This document shows, in pieces, positions 1-6,144 of a stretch of 8,917 nucleotides of DNA. This DNA is from Gemmatimonadota bacterium. Its GTDB lineage: Bacteria; Gemmatimonadota; Gemmatimonadetes; Palauibacterales; Palauibacteraceae. The notes below the pieces were generated by a model. That model worked only from the letters and a program-made list of their open reading frames with translations. It made no database searches and had not been told where the DNA came from. The DNA lies in assembly GCA_023554435.1 (NCBI GenBank), contig JAMJQV010000016.1, forward strand, positions 1-8,917, written 5' to 3'. Numbering within the stretch: position 1 is the stretch's first letter; each line of letters begins with the position of its first letter. The position numbers and the translations under genes are program-made.

Positions 1-2
1 AC

Positions 3-443
3 GACCCGAGCGCCGCACCCCGGCTCGTGGCGCTCCACGCGTTGCACGCTTGCACCGAAGGCGTCGCGATCGGAGTCGCCATGGCGGTGGACCTCTCCCT
101 CGGCGTTTTCATGGCCGTCGCCATCGCGGTCCACAACGTGCCCGAGGCCGCGCTGCTGAGCAGTGCCACGCGCAGGCAGGGAGCGGGTCGGGCAGGCACC
201 GTCGGCCTGGTCGTGCTCTCGAACATCGGGCAGCCCGCGCTTGCCGTGGCTACCTGGTTCGTCGTAGCCACGGTGCCAGCCACCCTGCCGTGGATGCTGG
301 GCTTCGCGGTCGGCGCCCTGCTTAACCTGGTGATGACCGAGCTACTCCCCGCCTCGTACCGGGAGGCCGGATCGACCAGCATCGCGCTGGTGGCCAGCGT
401 AGCCCTCGCGCTCGTCGTGCTTCTGGGAGGGATCCTCCCGTGA
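3..443 (+). CDS. ZIP-family metal transporter, C-terminal part (cut by left edge)
   Basis: C-terminal 146 residues of an inner-membrane divalent-metal transporter of the ZIP (ZupT/GufA-like) family. The frame is open to the left edge, so the GTG at 27 is probably internal and the true start lies outside. Visible residues 12-20 carry a histidine-rich helix ending in CTEG, with H15 and E19 spaced as in ZIP metal helix 4. Residues 44-48 read HNVPE, the metal motif of helix 5. Two or three more hydrophobic helices follow, the last near the C-terminus. Family members move zinc, iron or manganese; the substrate cannot be read here. The usual glycine after HNxPE is alanine in this copy (HNVPEAA). 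The stop overlaps the start of a second, complete ZIP gene by four bases, so the two are cotranscribed and may act as a pair. Confidence 0.85.
   Translation, partial: DPSAAPRLVALHALHACTEGVAIGVAMAVDLSLGVFMAVAIAVHNVPEAALLSSATRRQGAGRAGTVGLVVLSNIGQPALAVATWFVVATVPATLPWMLGFAVGALLNLVMTELLPASYREAGSTSIALVASVALALVVLLGGILP
425..439 (+). promoter_or_regulatory. Hairpin sequestering the Shine-Dalgarno of the second ZIP gene
   Basis: GGGAGG at 425-430 is a strong Shine-Dalgarno placed nine bases before the GTG at 440. It is exactly complementary to CCTCCC at 434-439, with GAT between them, giving a 6-bp hairpin. The structure lies inside the last codons of the upstream ZIP gene, so a ribosome finishing that gene would melt it. 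The arrangement implies translational coupling. The pairing is seen directly; the regulatory role is inferred. Confidence 0.5.
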
Positions 444-1180
444 GGGACGTGACCCTGGTCTTCACGTACGGGCTGATCACCGCTCTGGCGACGGGCCTCG
501 GTGCGCTCCCGTTCCTGCTGGTGAGAACCGTCTCCGGACGCATGGTCGGCCGCCTCAACGCCGTGGCTTCCGGGCTCATGCTCGGGGCCAGTTTCGGGCT
601 GCTGGCGGAAGGGACCCGTTTCGGGGGGTGGCAGACCTTCTCGGGGGGACTCCTCGGGGTCCTGTTCATTCTCGTTACGAACCGATACCTGCGCGAGCAC
701 CACGCTCACCCGGGTACCTCGGGCGGCAAGGAGGACGGGCTTCGTCGGATGGTCCTCATCGTCACTGTGATGACGGTGCATTCGCTGGCGGAGGGCGTGG
801 CGATCGGGGCCTCGTTCGGCGGCGGGATGGCCCTGGCAACGTTCATCACCGTGGCGATCGCCGTGCACAACATCCCGGAGGGAGTGGCGATCAGTGCCGT
901 GTTGCGGTCCAACGGAGTCAGCGTACCCCGCTGCGCCGGCTGGAGCATCGTCTCCTCGCTGCCTCAACCGGTGATGGCGGTGCCGGCCTTCCTGTTCGTC
1001 GAGGCGTTCACGCCGGCTCTTCCCTACGGCATTGGCTTCGCGGCCGGGGCGATGGTGTTCATGGTTCTGCTCGAGATCCTGCCGGAGGCGTACGGGAAGG
1101 GATCGGCCCGTGAGATCGGCACGATCACCACGCTGTCGATGATCGTGATGATGCTTTTCCAGAAGGTGGTCGCGGGCTAG
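440..1180 (+). CDS. ZIP-family metal transporter, complete
   Basis: Complete 246-residue inner-membrane ZIP transporter for divalent metals. It has about eight hydrophobic segments. The loop after the third segment carries a histidine cluster (H87, H88, H90), as ZIP variable loops often do. Helix 4 has the metal motif HSLAEG (H114, E118). Helix 5 has HNIPEG (H143, N144, E147). A further LLEILPEAY motif (E212, E216) lies near the end. The start is GTG at 440, overlapping the previous stop as GTGA, with GGGAGG nine bases upstream. Length and motifs match bacterial ZupT/GufA-type proteins. It resembles the upstream ZIP fragment across helices 4 and 5 (shared VAIG and VAIAVHN blocks), so the two are probably paralogues from a duplication. 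The metal specificity cannot be called. Confidence 0.9.
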   Translation: MRDVTLVFTYGLITALATGLGALPFLLVRTVSGRMVGRLNAVASGLMLGASFGLLAEGTRFGGWQTFSGGLLGVLFILVTNRYLREHHAHPGTSGGKEDGLRRMVLIVTVMTVHSLAEGVAIGASFGGGMALATFITVAIAVHNIPEGVAISAVLRSNGVSVPRCAGWSIVSSLPQPVMAVPAFLFVEAFTPALPYGIGFAAGAMVFMVLLEILPEAYGKGSAREIGTITTLSMIVMMLFQKVVAG

Positions 1181-1232
1181 CGGGAGACTTCGAGCCGGCG
1201 GAAGGGCTCAGTCGGCGCCCGGGGGTGTAAGA

Positions 1233-1262
1233 CGTTCGAACGGAAGCGGGCACGGTGTCCGC
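1233..1262 (+). other. Intergenic palindrome and weak hairpin before the barrel gene
   Basis: The 113-base gap between the second ZIP gene and the next gene holds a perfect 10-bp palindrome, CGTTCGAACG (1233-1242). Just after it is a small stem, GCGGGCA (1246-1252) with TGTCCGC (1256-1262), which contains one G-T pair and a three-base loop. There is no T-run, so this is not a convincing intrinsic terminator. It could be an operator or chance structure in GC-rich DNA. Confidence 0.25.
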
Positions 1263-1293
1263 CCGGGATTGAACCGAGCTTCGGAGGGGTGTC

Positions 1294-1893
1294 GTGCGGA
1301 ATCGGAATCCAATGAGATCTGTCGCGGCCCGCGTCCTCGCGGCCGCGGTCATGTCGTGGGTGTTCTTCCTGTCTCCGTCGGACCTCGAGGCGCAGGAGGC
1401 GCGCACCCTGGTGCGGGGCGAGAGCAGCAACGGGGGGTTCGGCGCGGTCGGGTTCAAGGGCTCCGGCGTCAACGACCAGTTTGCCGGCTTCTTCGGCGCC
1501 CGCGGCGCATGGATGATCGATCACGTGTTTGCTCTAGGCGCTGGTGGGTACGTGATGGGCGGGGGGGTGGACGTCGAGGGCTCGACGGGCCCGCAGTCCC
1601 TCAAGATGTGGTACGGTGGGGCCGAGATCGAGTTCATCAGCGGGTGGAGCGAGGTGTATCACTTCACCTTTCTGACCCTGATCGGCGGTGGGTCATTGGA
1701 CCTGGAGGGGCAGTCCGACGGGATCTGGGCCGCCGAGCCCGCGCTGAATCTCGAGATCAACGTGAACTCGTTCCTCCGCCTCGATTTCGGCGGCGGCTAC
1801 CGGTTCGTATGGGACGTCGACATTCCCGACCTTTCCAACGGTGACCTGAGCCAGTTCTTCGGCCAAATCGTCCTCAAGTTCGGCGCGTTCTAG
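1294..1893 (+). CDS. Exported small outer-membrane beta-barrel-like protein
   Basis: A 199-residue protein with no family I can name. Residues 1-33 form a signal peptide: basic start, hydrophobic run 11-27, likely cleavage after LEA (A33). The mature part alternates polar and hydrophobic residues in short strands broken by glycine-rich turns (for example 81-91 and 130-134). It is rich in Gly, Phe, Tyr and Trp and ends in a terminal phenylalanine (KFGAF). These are typical of outer-membrane barrels folded by the BAM complex, here of a size for about eight strands. The start is GTG at 1294, with GGAGG at 1283-1287 six bases upstream; an ATG at 1312 lacks such a site. The function is unknown. 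It may have its own promoter in the gap before it, and a hairpin after the gene separates it from kdsB. Confidence 0.7.
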   Translation: MRNRNPMRSVAARVLAAAVMSWVFFLSPSDLEAQEARTLVRGESSNGGFGAVGFKGSGVNDQFAGFFGARGAWMIDHVFALGAGGYVMGGGVDVEGSTGPQSLKMWYGGAEIEFISGWSEVYHFTFLTLIGGGSLDLEGQSDGIWAAEPALNLEINVNSFLRLDFGGGYRFVWDVDIPDLSNGDLSQFFGQIVLKFGAF

Positions 1894-1910
1894 AAGGACG
1901 GACTCGTATG

Positions 1911-1942
1911 AGCACCGGCGGGCTTGCCCACCTGCCGGTGCT
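1911..1942 (+). promoter_or_regulatory. 9-bp inverted repeat in the kdsB leader (terminator or attenuator-like)
   Basis: AGCACCGGC (1911-1919) pairs perfectly with GCCGGTGCT (1934-1942) around a 14-base loop. The loop itself can form a small GGG/CCC stem. The hairpin begins 18 bases after the stop of the barrel gene and ends 49 bases before the preferred kdsB start. No T-run follows, so it may be a weak or Rho-assisted terminator, an mRNA 3'-end stabiliser, or a leader structure. It directly abuts an ATG at 1908, which makes that codon a poor start. Confidence 0.5.
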
Positions 1943-1991
1943 CGGGCTAGTCTCCGCTCTCGACCGAGACCACCCTCAAGGCACTCCGGCC

Positions 1992-2750
1992 ATGTCTTCC
2001 ATGCATGCTGTCGCAGTCGTTCCGGCCCGTTACGATTCGCAGCGGTTTCCGGGCAAGGTTCTGGCCGATATCGGCGGAGATCCGCTCATCCAGTGGGTGT
2101 ACGAGCGTGCGGCCAGGGCTCGCAGGGTGGACCGGGCCTTCGTCGCGACGGACTCCGAGAAGGTCGAAGCGGCATGCCGCGCGTTCACGACCGATGTCTG
2201 GCTCTCGCGGGCACAGCACGCCAGCGGCACCGATCGGGTGGCGGAGATCGCTCGCGAGGTCGAAGCGAAGATCTTCGTCAACGTCCAGACGGACGAGCCG
2301 ATGATGGACCCGGACCTGGTGGATGCGCTCATCGATCTGATGGACAGGGAAAGGGTCGATTTCGCCAGCGCCGTCGCGCCGATTCACGAAATGAGCGACT
2401 TCCTGGATCCCAATGTCGTGAAGGTGGTGTGCGACGCCCGCGGTGACGCGCTGTACTTCTCCAGGGCGCCGATTCCGTGGCCTCGTGGGGAGCGCCTGGA
2501 GCCGGGGGCGCCATGGCCTCCCGGCCTGAGAGCCCTGAAGCACATAGGGATCTACGCGTACCGGAGGGAGGCCCTGCTGGAGCTCGCCGGCCTGCCGCGA
2601 TCCGAGGCCGAGGTGGCCGAGAGCCTCGAGCAACTGCGGGTACTGGATCGAGGCTGGAAAATGCGGATCCTGGAGTGGGACTACAAGGGAATCGGCGTGG
2701 ACACGGAATCGGACCTCCAGAGAATCATAAACAACATAAAACAGCAGTAG
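1992..2750 (+). CDS. kdsB: CMP-Kdo synthetase family cytidylyltransferase, probably for Kdo8N
   Basis: 3-Deoxy-manno-octulosonate cytidylyltransferase. It couples CTP to Kdo (or 8-amino-Kdo) to give the CMP-sugar used by the lipid A Kdo transferase in the cytoplasm. From ATG 1992 it is 252 residues, the usual family length. The nucleotide-binding start PARYDSQRFPGK is at 11-22, SGTDRVAE at 78-85, NVQTDEP at 97-103, LYFSRAPIPWPR at 154-165, HIGIYAYRR at 184-192, ESLEQLR at 210-216 and GVDTESDL at 235-242. D101 and D237 are the expected magnesium ligands. The usual QGDEP glycine is threonine here. An ATG at 1908 would add 28 residues with no family match and would sit against a hairpin, so I prefer 1992 (weak AAGG at 1978-1981); the ATG at 2001 is also possible. 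With kdnA and kdnB directly downstream, the 8-amino sugar is the likely substrate. Confidence 0.88.
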   Translation: MSSMHAVAVVPARYDSQRFPGKVLADIGGDPLIQWVYERAARARRVDRAFVATDSEKVEAACRAFTTDVWLSRAQHASGTDRVAEIAREVEAKIFVNVQTDEPMMDPDLVDALIDLMDRERVDFASAVAPIHEMSDFLDPNVVKVVCDARGDALYFSRAPIPWPRGERLEPGAPWPPGLRALKHIGIYAYRREALLELAGLPRSEAEVAESLEQLRVLDRGWKMRILEWDYKGIGVDTESDLQRIINNIKQQ

Positions 2751-2760
2751 TCAAAACAAT

Positions 2761-2765
2761 GGGAG
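2761..2765 (+). promoter_or_regulatory. Shine-Dalgarno deciding the TTG start of kdnA
   Basis: GGGAG sits eight bases before the TTG at 2774. The codon just before that TTG is an in-frame TAG (2771-2773), so no earlier start is possible. The next usable codons would remove the conserved N-terminus. The site lies in an unusually AT-rich patch (16 of the 50 bases 2721-2770 are G or C), which should keep the start region unstructured. Confidence 0.6.
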
Positions 2766-2773
2766 ATAGTTAG

Positions 2774-3961
2774 TTGCCAGGATTCGAAATATTCGGGGAC
2801 GAAGAGCGCACCGAGGTCGGTCACGTGCTCGACACGGGCGTCTTGTTCAGGTACGGATTCGACGACCTACGGGACGGGGTCTGGAAGGCCCGCACTTTCG
2901 AGGCGGAGTTCTCCAAGCGGCTTGGGGCCGCCTACTGCCACCTGTGTTCGAGCGGAACGGCGGCCCTGGGCATCGCGATGGCGGCCTGCGGGATTGGTGC
3001 CGGGGACGAGGTGATCGTGCCGACGTTCACGTTCATTGCCACCATCGAGGGCGTGCTGCAGGCTGGGGCGGTGCCGGTATTCGCAGACATCGACGAGACG
3101 CTGTGCCTGGACCCGGAGTCGGTGCGGAGCCGAATCACCGGGCGGACGAGGGCGGTCGTCCCGGTGCACATGTGCGGATCCATGGCCCGCATCGATGAGC
3201 TGGCCTCGCTGTGCGCTGAATCAGGTCTGCGACTGATCGAGGACACCGCGCAGGCCGTTGGCGCCAGCTTCCGCGGCCAGTCGCTCGGGACATTCGGCGA
3301 CATGGGCTGCTATTCGTTCGACCCGGTGAAGACGATTACATGCGGCGAGGGCGGCGCAGTCGTCACGGACGACGAGGACCTGTACCACAGGGCCGAGCAA
3401 TACGCGGACCACGGGCACGATCACGTGGGAAGCGATAGAGGGGCGGAAGGACACCCGATTCTCGGAACGAACCACCGCATCAGCGAGCTCGGGGCGGCGG
3501 TCGGATTGGCACAGCTCCGAAAACTCGACTGGATCCTCGAGACGCAGCGGAAGAACAAGGACCGGTTGCGCGAGGCCTTCGCCAGCTGCGGCGAGGTCAC
3601 TTTCCGGGAGATCCCTGATCCGGAAGGGGACTCGGCCACGTTCCTGTCGGTATTCGCGCCGGACGAAGACACGGCTCGGGCGTGGACGCGTGCCCTGGCC
3701 GATGCCCATGTCCCGGGTTGCTTCTACTGGTACGAAAACAACTGGCACTATCCTCGCGGCTGGGAGCACCTGAAGGCGATGCGCACCCCCGGGCTTTCCC
3801 CTGTCACGCTGCTCGATCCGCCGCCGGATTTTTCGGCCATGGATATCGAGCGGTCGGACCGGATCATGTCGCGTACGATTTCGATGCTGGTCAAGCTGTC
3901 CTGGACCGATGCAGAGCTCGGCGATCTCCAGGACCGGATCAGGAAGGCCCTGGAGGGCTGA
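2774..3961 (+). CDS. kdnA: DegT/DnrJ/EryC1-family PLP aminotransferase, Kdo8N transaminase
   Basis: A 395-residue fold-type I, PLP-dependent sugar aminotransferase. In the Kdo8N pathway, KdnA converts 8-oxo-Kdo to 8-amino-3,8-dideoxy-octulosonate, with glutamate as amino donor. Visible motifs are SSGTAALG (59-66, phosphate binding), DEVIVPTFTFIAT (78-90), VVPVHMCG (128-135), EDTAQAVGA (156-164, with D157 for the PLP ring nitrogen), SFDPVKTITCGEGG (181-194, with K186 as Schiff-base lysine) and GTNHRISELGAAVGLAQL (231-248). The start is TTG at 2774, preceded by GGGAG and an in-frame stop. The gene begins 23 bases after kdsB and ends two bases before kdnB. DegT enzymes act on many sugars, so the Kdo8N role rests mainly on the neighbours; the family call is secure. 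Confidence 0.85.
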   Translation: MPGFEIFGDEERTEVGHVLDTGVLFRYGFDDLRDGVWKARTFEAEFSKRLGAAYCHLCSSGTAALGIAMAACGIGAGDEVIVPTFTFIATIEGVLQAGAVPVFADIDETLCLDPESVRSRITGRTRAVVPVHMCGSMARIDELASLCAESGLRLIEDTAQAVGASFRGQSLGTFGDMGCYSFDPVKTITCGEGGAVVTDDEDLYHRAEQYADHGHDHVGSDRGAEGHPILGTNHRISELGAAVGLAQLRKLDWILETQRKNKDRLREAFASCGEVTFREIPDPEGDSATFLSVFAPDEDTARAWTRALADAHVPGCFYWYENNWHYPRGWEHLKAMRTPGLSPVTLLDPPPDFSAMDIERSDRIMSRTISMLVKLSWTDAELGDLQDRIRKALEG

Positions 3962-3963
3962 CC

Positions 3964-5034
3964 ATGTTCAGAAACTTCCCGATGATCTCGCGTGTGGTGT
4001 ACGGCCGCGGCTGCTTCGACCAACTGGATGACATCCTGGCCGACCATAGACACCCGGGCCGCGATTCCATGGTCTTCGTAGTGGATGATGTCTTCGAGGG
4101 GTCCAGCCTGGCGGACCGGGTGCCGGTGAGGGATTCGGATGTCCTGCTATGGGCCGATGTCGACGTGGAGCCCAAGACCTCGTACGTAGACGAAATGACC
4201 GACCTTGCCAGGGCCGTGGCGGGGGACGAGCCGGGCGGCATCATCGGGATCGGCGGTGGAAGCGTAATGGACCTGGCCAAGGCCGTGTCGCTGATGCTGA
4301 CGAATCCTGGCTCATCGGCGGAATACCAGGGCTGGGACCTGATCCGGAACCCTGCTGTCTACCACGTGGGGATTCCGACCCTGTCGGGAACAGGAGCCGA
4401 GGTTTCACGCACCGCGGTGCTGACGGGCCCGGAGAAGAAGCTGGGCTTGAACTCGGACCACACGGTGTTCGACCAGGTCGTTCTCGACCCGGACCTGATC
4501 GCCGACGCGCCCGACCGGCAGCGTTTCTACACCGGCATGGACTGCTACATCCACTGCGTCGAGTCTCTCGAGGGCACGTATCTCAACGCCTTCAGCGAGG
4601 CCTACGGGTCCAAGGCGCTCGACCTGTGCCGTGAGGTCTTCCTCGGGGAGCGCACGCCCGAGTCGGACGAGAAGCTCATGATGGCGTCCTTCTTCGGCGG
4701 GATGAGCATCGCCTACTCCCAGGTCGGGGTCGCGCACGCTACATCGTACGGGCTCTCATACGTCCTCGGCCTCAAGCACGGGGAAGGGAACTGCGTGGCG
4801 TTCAATCACCTGGAGGAGTTCTATCCCGAGGGGGTGGCGGAATTCCACCGGATGGCGGAGTTCGCCGGCGTGGAGATGCCGACGAACGTGACCGCTGCCC
4901 TGGCGGACGCAGACATGGAGCGCATGATGGACGTGTCCCTGGGCATGGGGCCGCTGTGGGAGAACGCCCTCGGGCCGGATTGGCAGGACCGGATGACGCC
5001 GGAACGTCTGCGGGCTCTATACGAGAGGATGTAG
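3964..5034 (+). CDS. kdnB: Iron-dependent alcohol dehydrogenase family, Kdo 8-oxidase
   Basis: A 356-residue group III (iron-type) alcohol dehydrogenase. In the Kdo8N pathway, KdnB oxidises the C8 hydroxyl of Kdo to the aldehyde that KdnA then aminates. The N-terminal nucleotide-binding domain has GIGGGSVMDLAKA (95-107) and PTLSGTGAEVS (138-148). The C-terminal helical domain supplies all four metal ligands in family positions: D193 and H197 (MDCYIH), H258 (GVAHAT) and H272 (KHGEGN). The ATG at 3964 follows the kdnA stop by two bases, and GGAGGG (3952-3957) lies six bases upstream inside kdnA. The combination with a DegT aminotransferase and a KdsB homologue is the reason for the specific name. 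Without that context it would be only an Fe-ADH of unknown substrate. No damage or truncation is visible. Confidence 0.87.
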   Translation: MFRNFPMISRVVYGRGCFDQLDDILADHRHPGRDSMVFVVDDVFEGSSLADRVPVRDSDVLLWADVDVEPKTSYVDEMTDLARAVAGDEPGGIIGIGGGSVMDLAKAVSLMLTNPGSSAEYQGWDLIRNPAVYHVGIPTLSGTGAEVSRTAVLTGPEKKLGLNSDHTVFDQVVLDPDLIADAPDRQRFYTGMDCYIHCVESLEGTYLNAFSEAYGSKALDLCREVFLGERTPESDEKLMMASFFGGMSIAYSQVGVAHATSYGLSYVLGLKHGEGNCVAFNHLEEFYPEGVAEFHRMAEFAGVEMPTNVTAALADADMERMMDVSLGMGPLWENALGPDWQDRMTPERLRALYERM

Positions 5035-5039
5035 GTGTC

Positions 5040-5369
5040 GTGCCGGGCTCCTTGCGCGAGCAGATCTACGAGGTCGTCCGGCGCATTCCGGCCGGGAAGG
5101 TGGCCACCTACGGCCAGGTTGCGACGCTCGCCGGCGCGCGCGGACACGCCCGCCAGGTCGGTTACGCCCTGCACGGTCTGCCCGACGGAGCAGACGTTCC
5201 CTGGCATCGTGTGATCAATGCCCGCGGCCAGATCAGCCTTCGAAACTCTCCGGGCTCCGGGGCGGACCAGAAGAGGCTCCTGGAAGCGGAGGGAGTCGAG
5301 TTCGACCACCTCGAGAGGATCGACCTGTCCCGGTTCCGCTGGCGAGCGCGTCCCATGCCGTGGGAATAG
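5040..5369 (+). CDS. Alkyltransferase-like protein (ATL), DNA alkylation-damage recognition
   Basis: A 109-residue homologue of the DNA-binding domain of O6-alkylguanine-DNA methyltransferase. The catalytic PCHRV motif is replaced by PWHRV (W55), the hallmark of ATL proteins. These cannot remove the alkyl group; they flip out O6-alkylguanine and flag it for nucleotide excision repair. Conserved parts are AGKVATYGQVA (18-28, with Y24), ARQVGYAL (37-44, with R39 as likely arginine finger) and GISLR-like wing residues near 63-68. Length matches free-standing ATLs. I chose GTG 5040, five bases after the kdnB stop; a longer reading from 4956 would overlap kdnB and add 28 residues with no family match. 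GAGAGG at 5023-5028 is an acceptable though distant ribosome site. It is probably cotranscribed with the Kdo8N genes, with no evident functional link. Confidence 0.85.
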   Translation: MPGSLREQIYEVVRRIPAGKVATYGQVATLAGARGHARQVGYALHGLPDGADVPWHRVINARGQISLRNSPGSGADQKRLLEAEGVEFDHLERIDLSRFRWRARPMPWE

Positions 5370-5586
5370 GGCGGACTCTGCGGGTGTCTAATCCTCGACC
5401 GGGATGGGATTGCAGATGGCCGGAGGCGAGCGGCCACGCCCATCTCGGAGCCCGAACCGACTCCGGGGTGATACCGAATGACAGCGCTCCAGCCAGTGGA
5501 CCGCCCCGGTCGTCTGAGCGACCCGGACCGTGCGCGCAGCGACTGAGTCGCGCATTGCGAAGGCGACTGCCGTAGTGGAGCGACCC
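5370..5586 (+). other. 217-base intergenic region before the sigma operon
   Basis: This gap probably holds the promoter of the sigma-factor operon, but I see no convincing -35/-10 pair of either the housekeeping or ECF type. The only structure is a 5-bp inverted repeat, CGGAG (5446-5450) and CTCCG (5461-5465). A 22-codon ATG frame at 5478 has no ribosome site and is not called. Longer readings of the sigma gene from GTG 5530 would take up part of this gap. Confidence 0.4.
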
Positions 5587-6144
5587 GTGTCTGTCTCCGA
5601 CCAGGTTCTGATCGACCGGTCCAGGGCCGGCGACGAGAGGGCCTTCCGGGACCTGGTCGAGCGATACGAGCCCCGGGTGGCGGCGACCGTCATCGGGATG
5701 CTCGGTCCCGGGGACGAAGCGGAGGACGTGGGTCAGGAGACGTTCATCCGGTTGTATCGCGCACTCGACCGCTTCCGGGGCGATTCGAGCCTGGGCACGT
5801 ACCTGACGCGAATCGCGATCAACCTGTCGCTAACGGCCCTGAAGAAGCGCAAGCGGCGGATCTCGAGGTTCGTCAGCCAGGACGAGACGGAACGGGACCG
5901 GCCGGAGGCTTCCTGGGATCCGCGCGGAGAGTTGGAGCGGAAGGACGACATCCGGAGGGTACGCGGTGCGGTCGAGAGGTTGGCACCCAATCACCGGGCC
6001 GTCGTCGTCCTCAGAATGATCGATGGATACTCGACGCGGGAAGCGGCCGAGATCCTTGGAGTTCCCGTCGGAACTGTCATGTCGCGCCTCGCACGGGCGA
6101 TGGAGCGGCTGGAGAAAGACATGAAGGAGTCAGACGATGGATGA
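5587..6144 (+). CDS. ECF-type RNA polymerase sigma factor
   Basis: A 185-residue sigma-70-family factor of the extracytoplasmic-function type, which directs RNA polymerase to stress-response promoters. Region 2 spans about 13-82, with AFRDLVERYEPRV (19-31) and the promoter-melting helix DVGQETFIRLYRALDRF (47-63). A charged linker follows (about 86-120). Region 4 spans about 125-178, with the helix-turn-helix STREAAEILGVPVGTVMSRLARA around 149-171. There is no region 1.1 or 3, as expected for ECF factors. I chose GTG 5587 because GGAG (5577-5580) is six bases upstream and the protein then starts as ECF factors usually do. GTG 5530 would add 19 residues. The end overlaps the anti-sigma-like gene by eight bases, so the two products are coupled. 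The subgroup cannot be assigned from this reading; it may autoregulate. Confidence 0.9.
   Translation: MSVSDQVLIDRSRAGDERAFRDLVERYEPRVAATVIGMLGPGDEAEDVGQETFIRLYRALDRFRGDSSLGTYLTRIAINLSLTALKKRKRRISRFVSQDETERDRPEASWDPRGELERKDDIRRVRGAVERLAPNHRAVVVLRMIDGYSTREAAEILGVPVGTVMSRLARAMERLEKDMKESDDG

Noticed and set aside
1908..1991. N-terminal extension of KdsB from the ATG at 1908
   Set aside because: It adds 28 residues with no family counterpart, overlaps a strong hairpin and makes the protein longer than usual. The ATG at 1992 gives the normal 252 residues. The AAGG before 1908 means it is not fully excluded.
1947..2633. Long minus-strand frame opposite kdsB (228 codons)
   Set aside because: Antisense shadow of a well-supported gene in high-GC DNA, with no matching domain.
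3221..3769. Minus-strand frame opposite kdnA (182 codons)
   Set aside because: Antisense shadow; the plus strand carries clear aminotransferase motifs throughout.
4956..5039. Longer alkyltransferase-like protein starting inside kdnB
   Set aside because: It would overlap kdnB by about 80 bases with residues unlike the family. GTG 5040 gives the standard free-standing length.
5478..5546. 22-codon ATG frame before the sigma gene
   Set aside because: It has no ribosome site, no recognisable features and is very short; probably chance.
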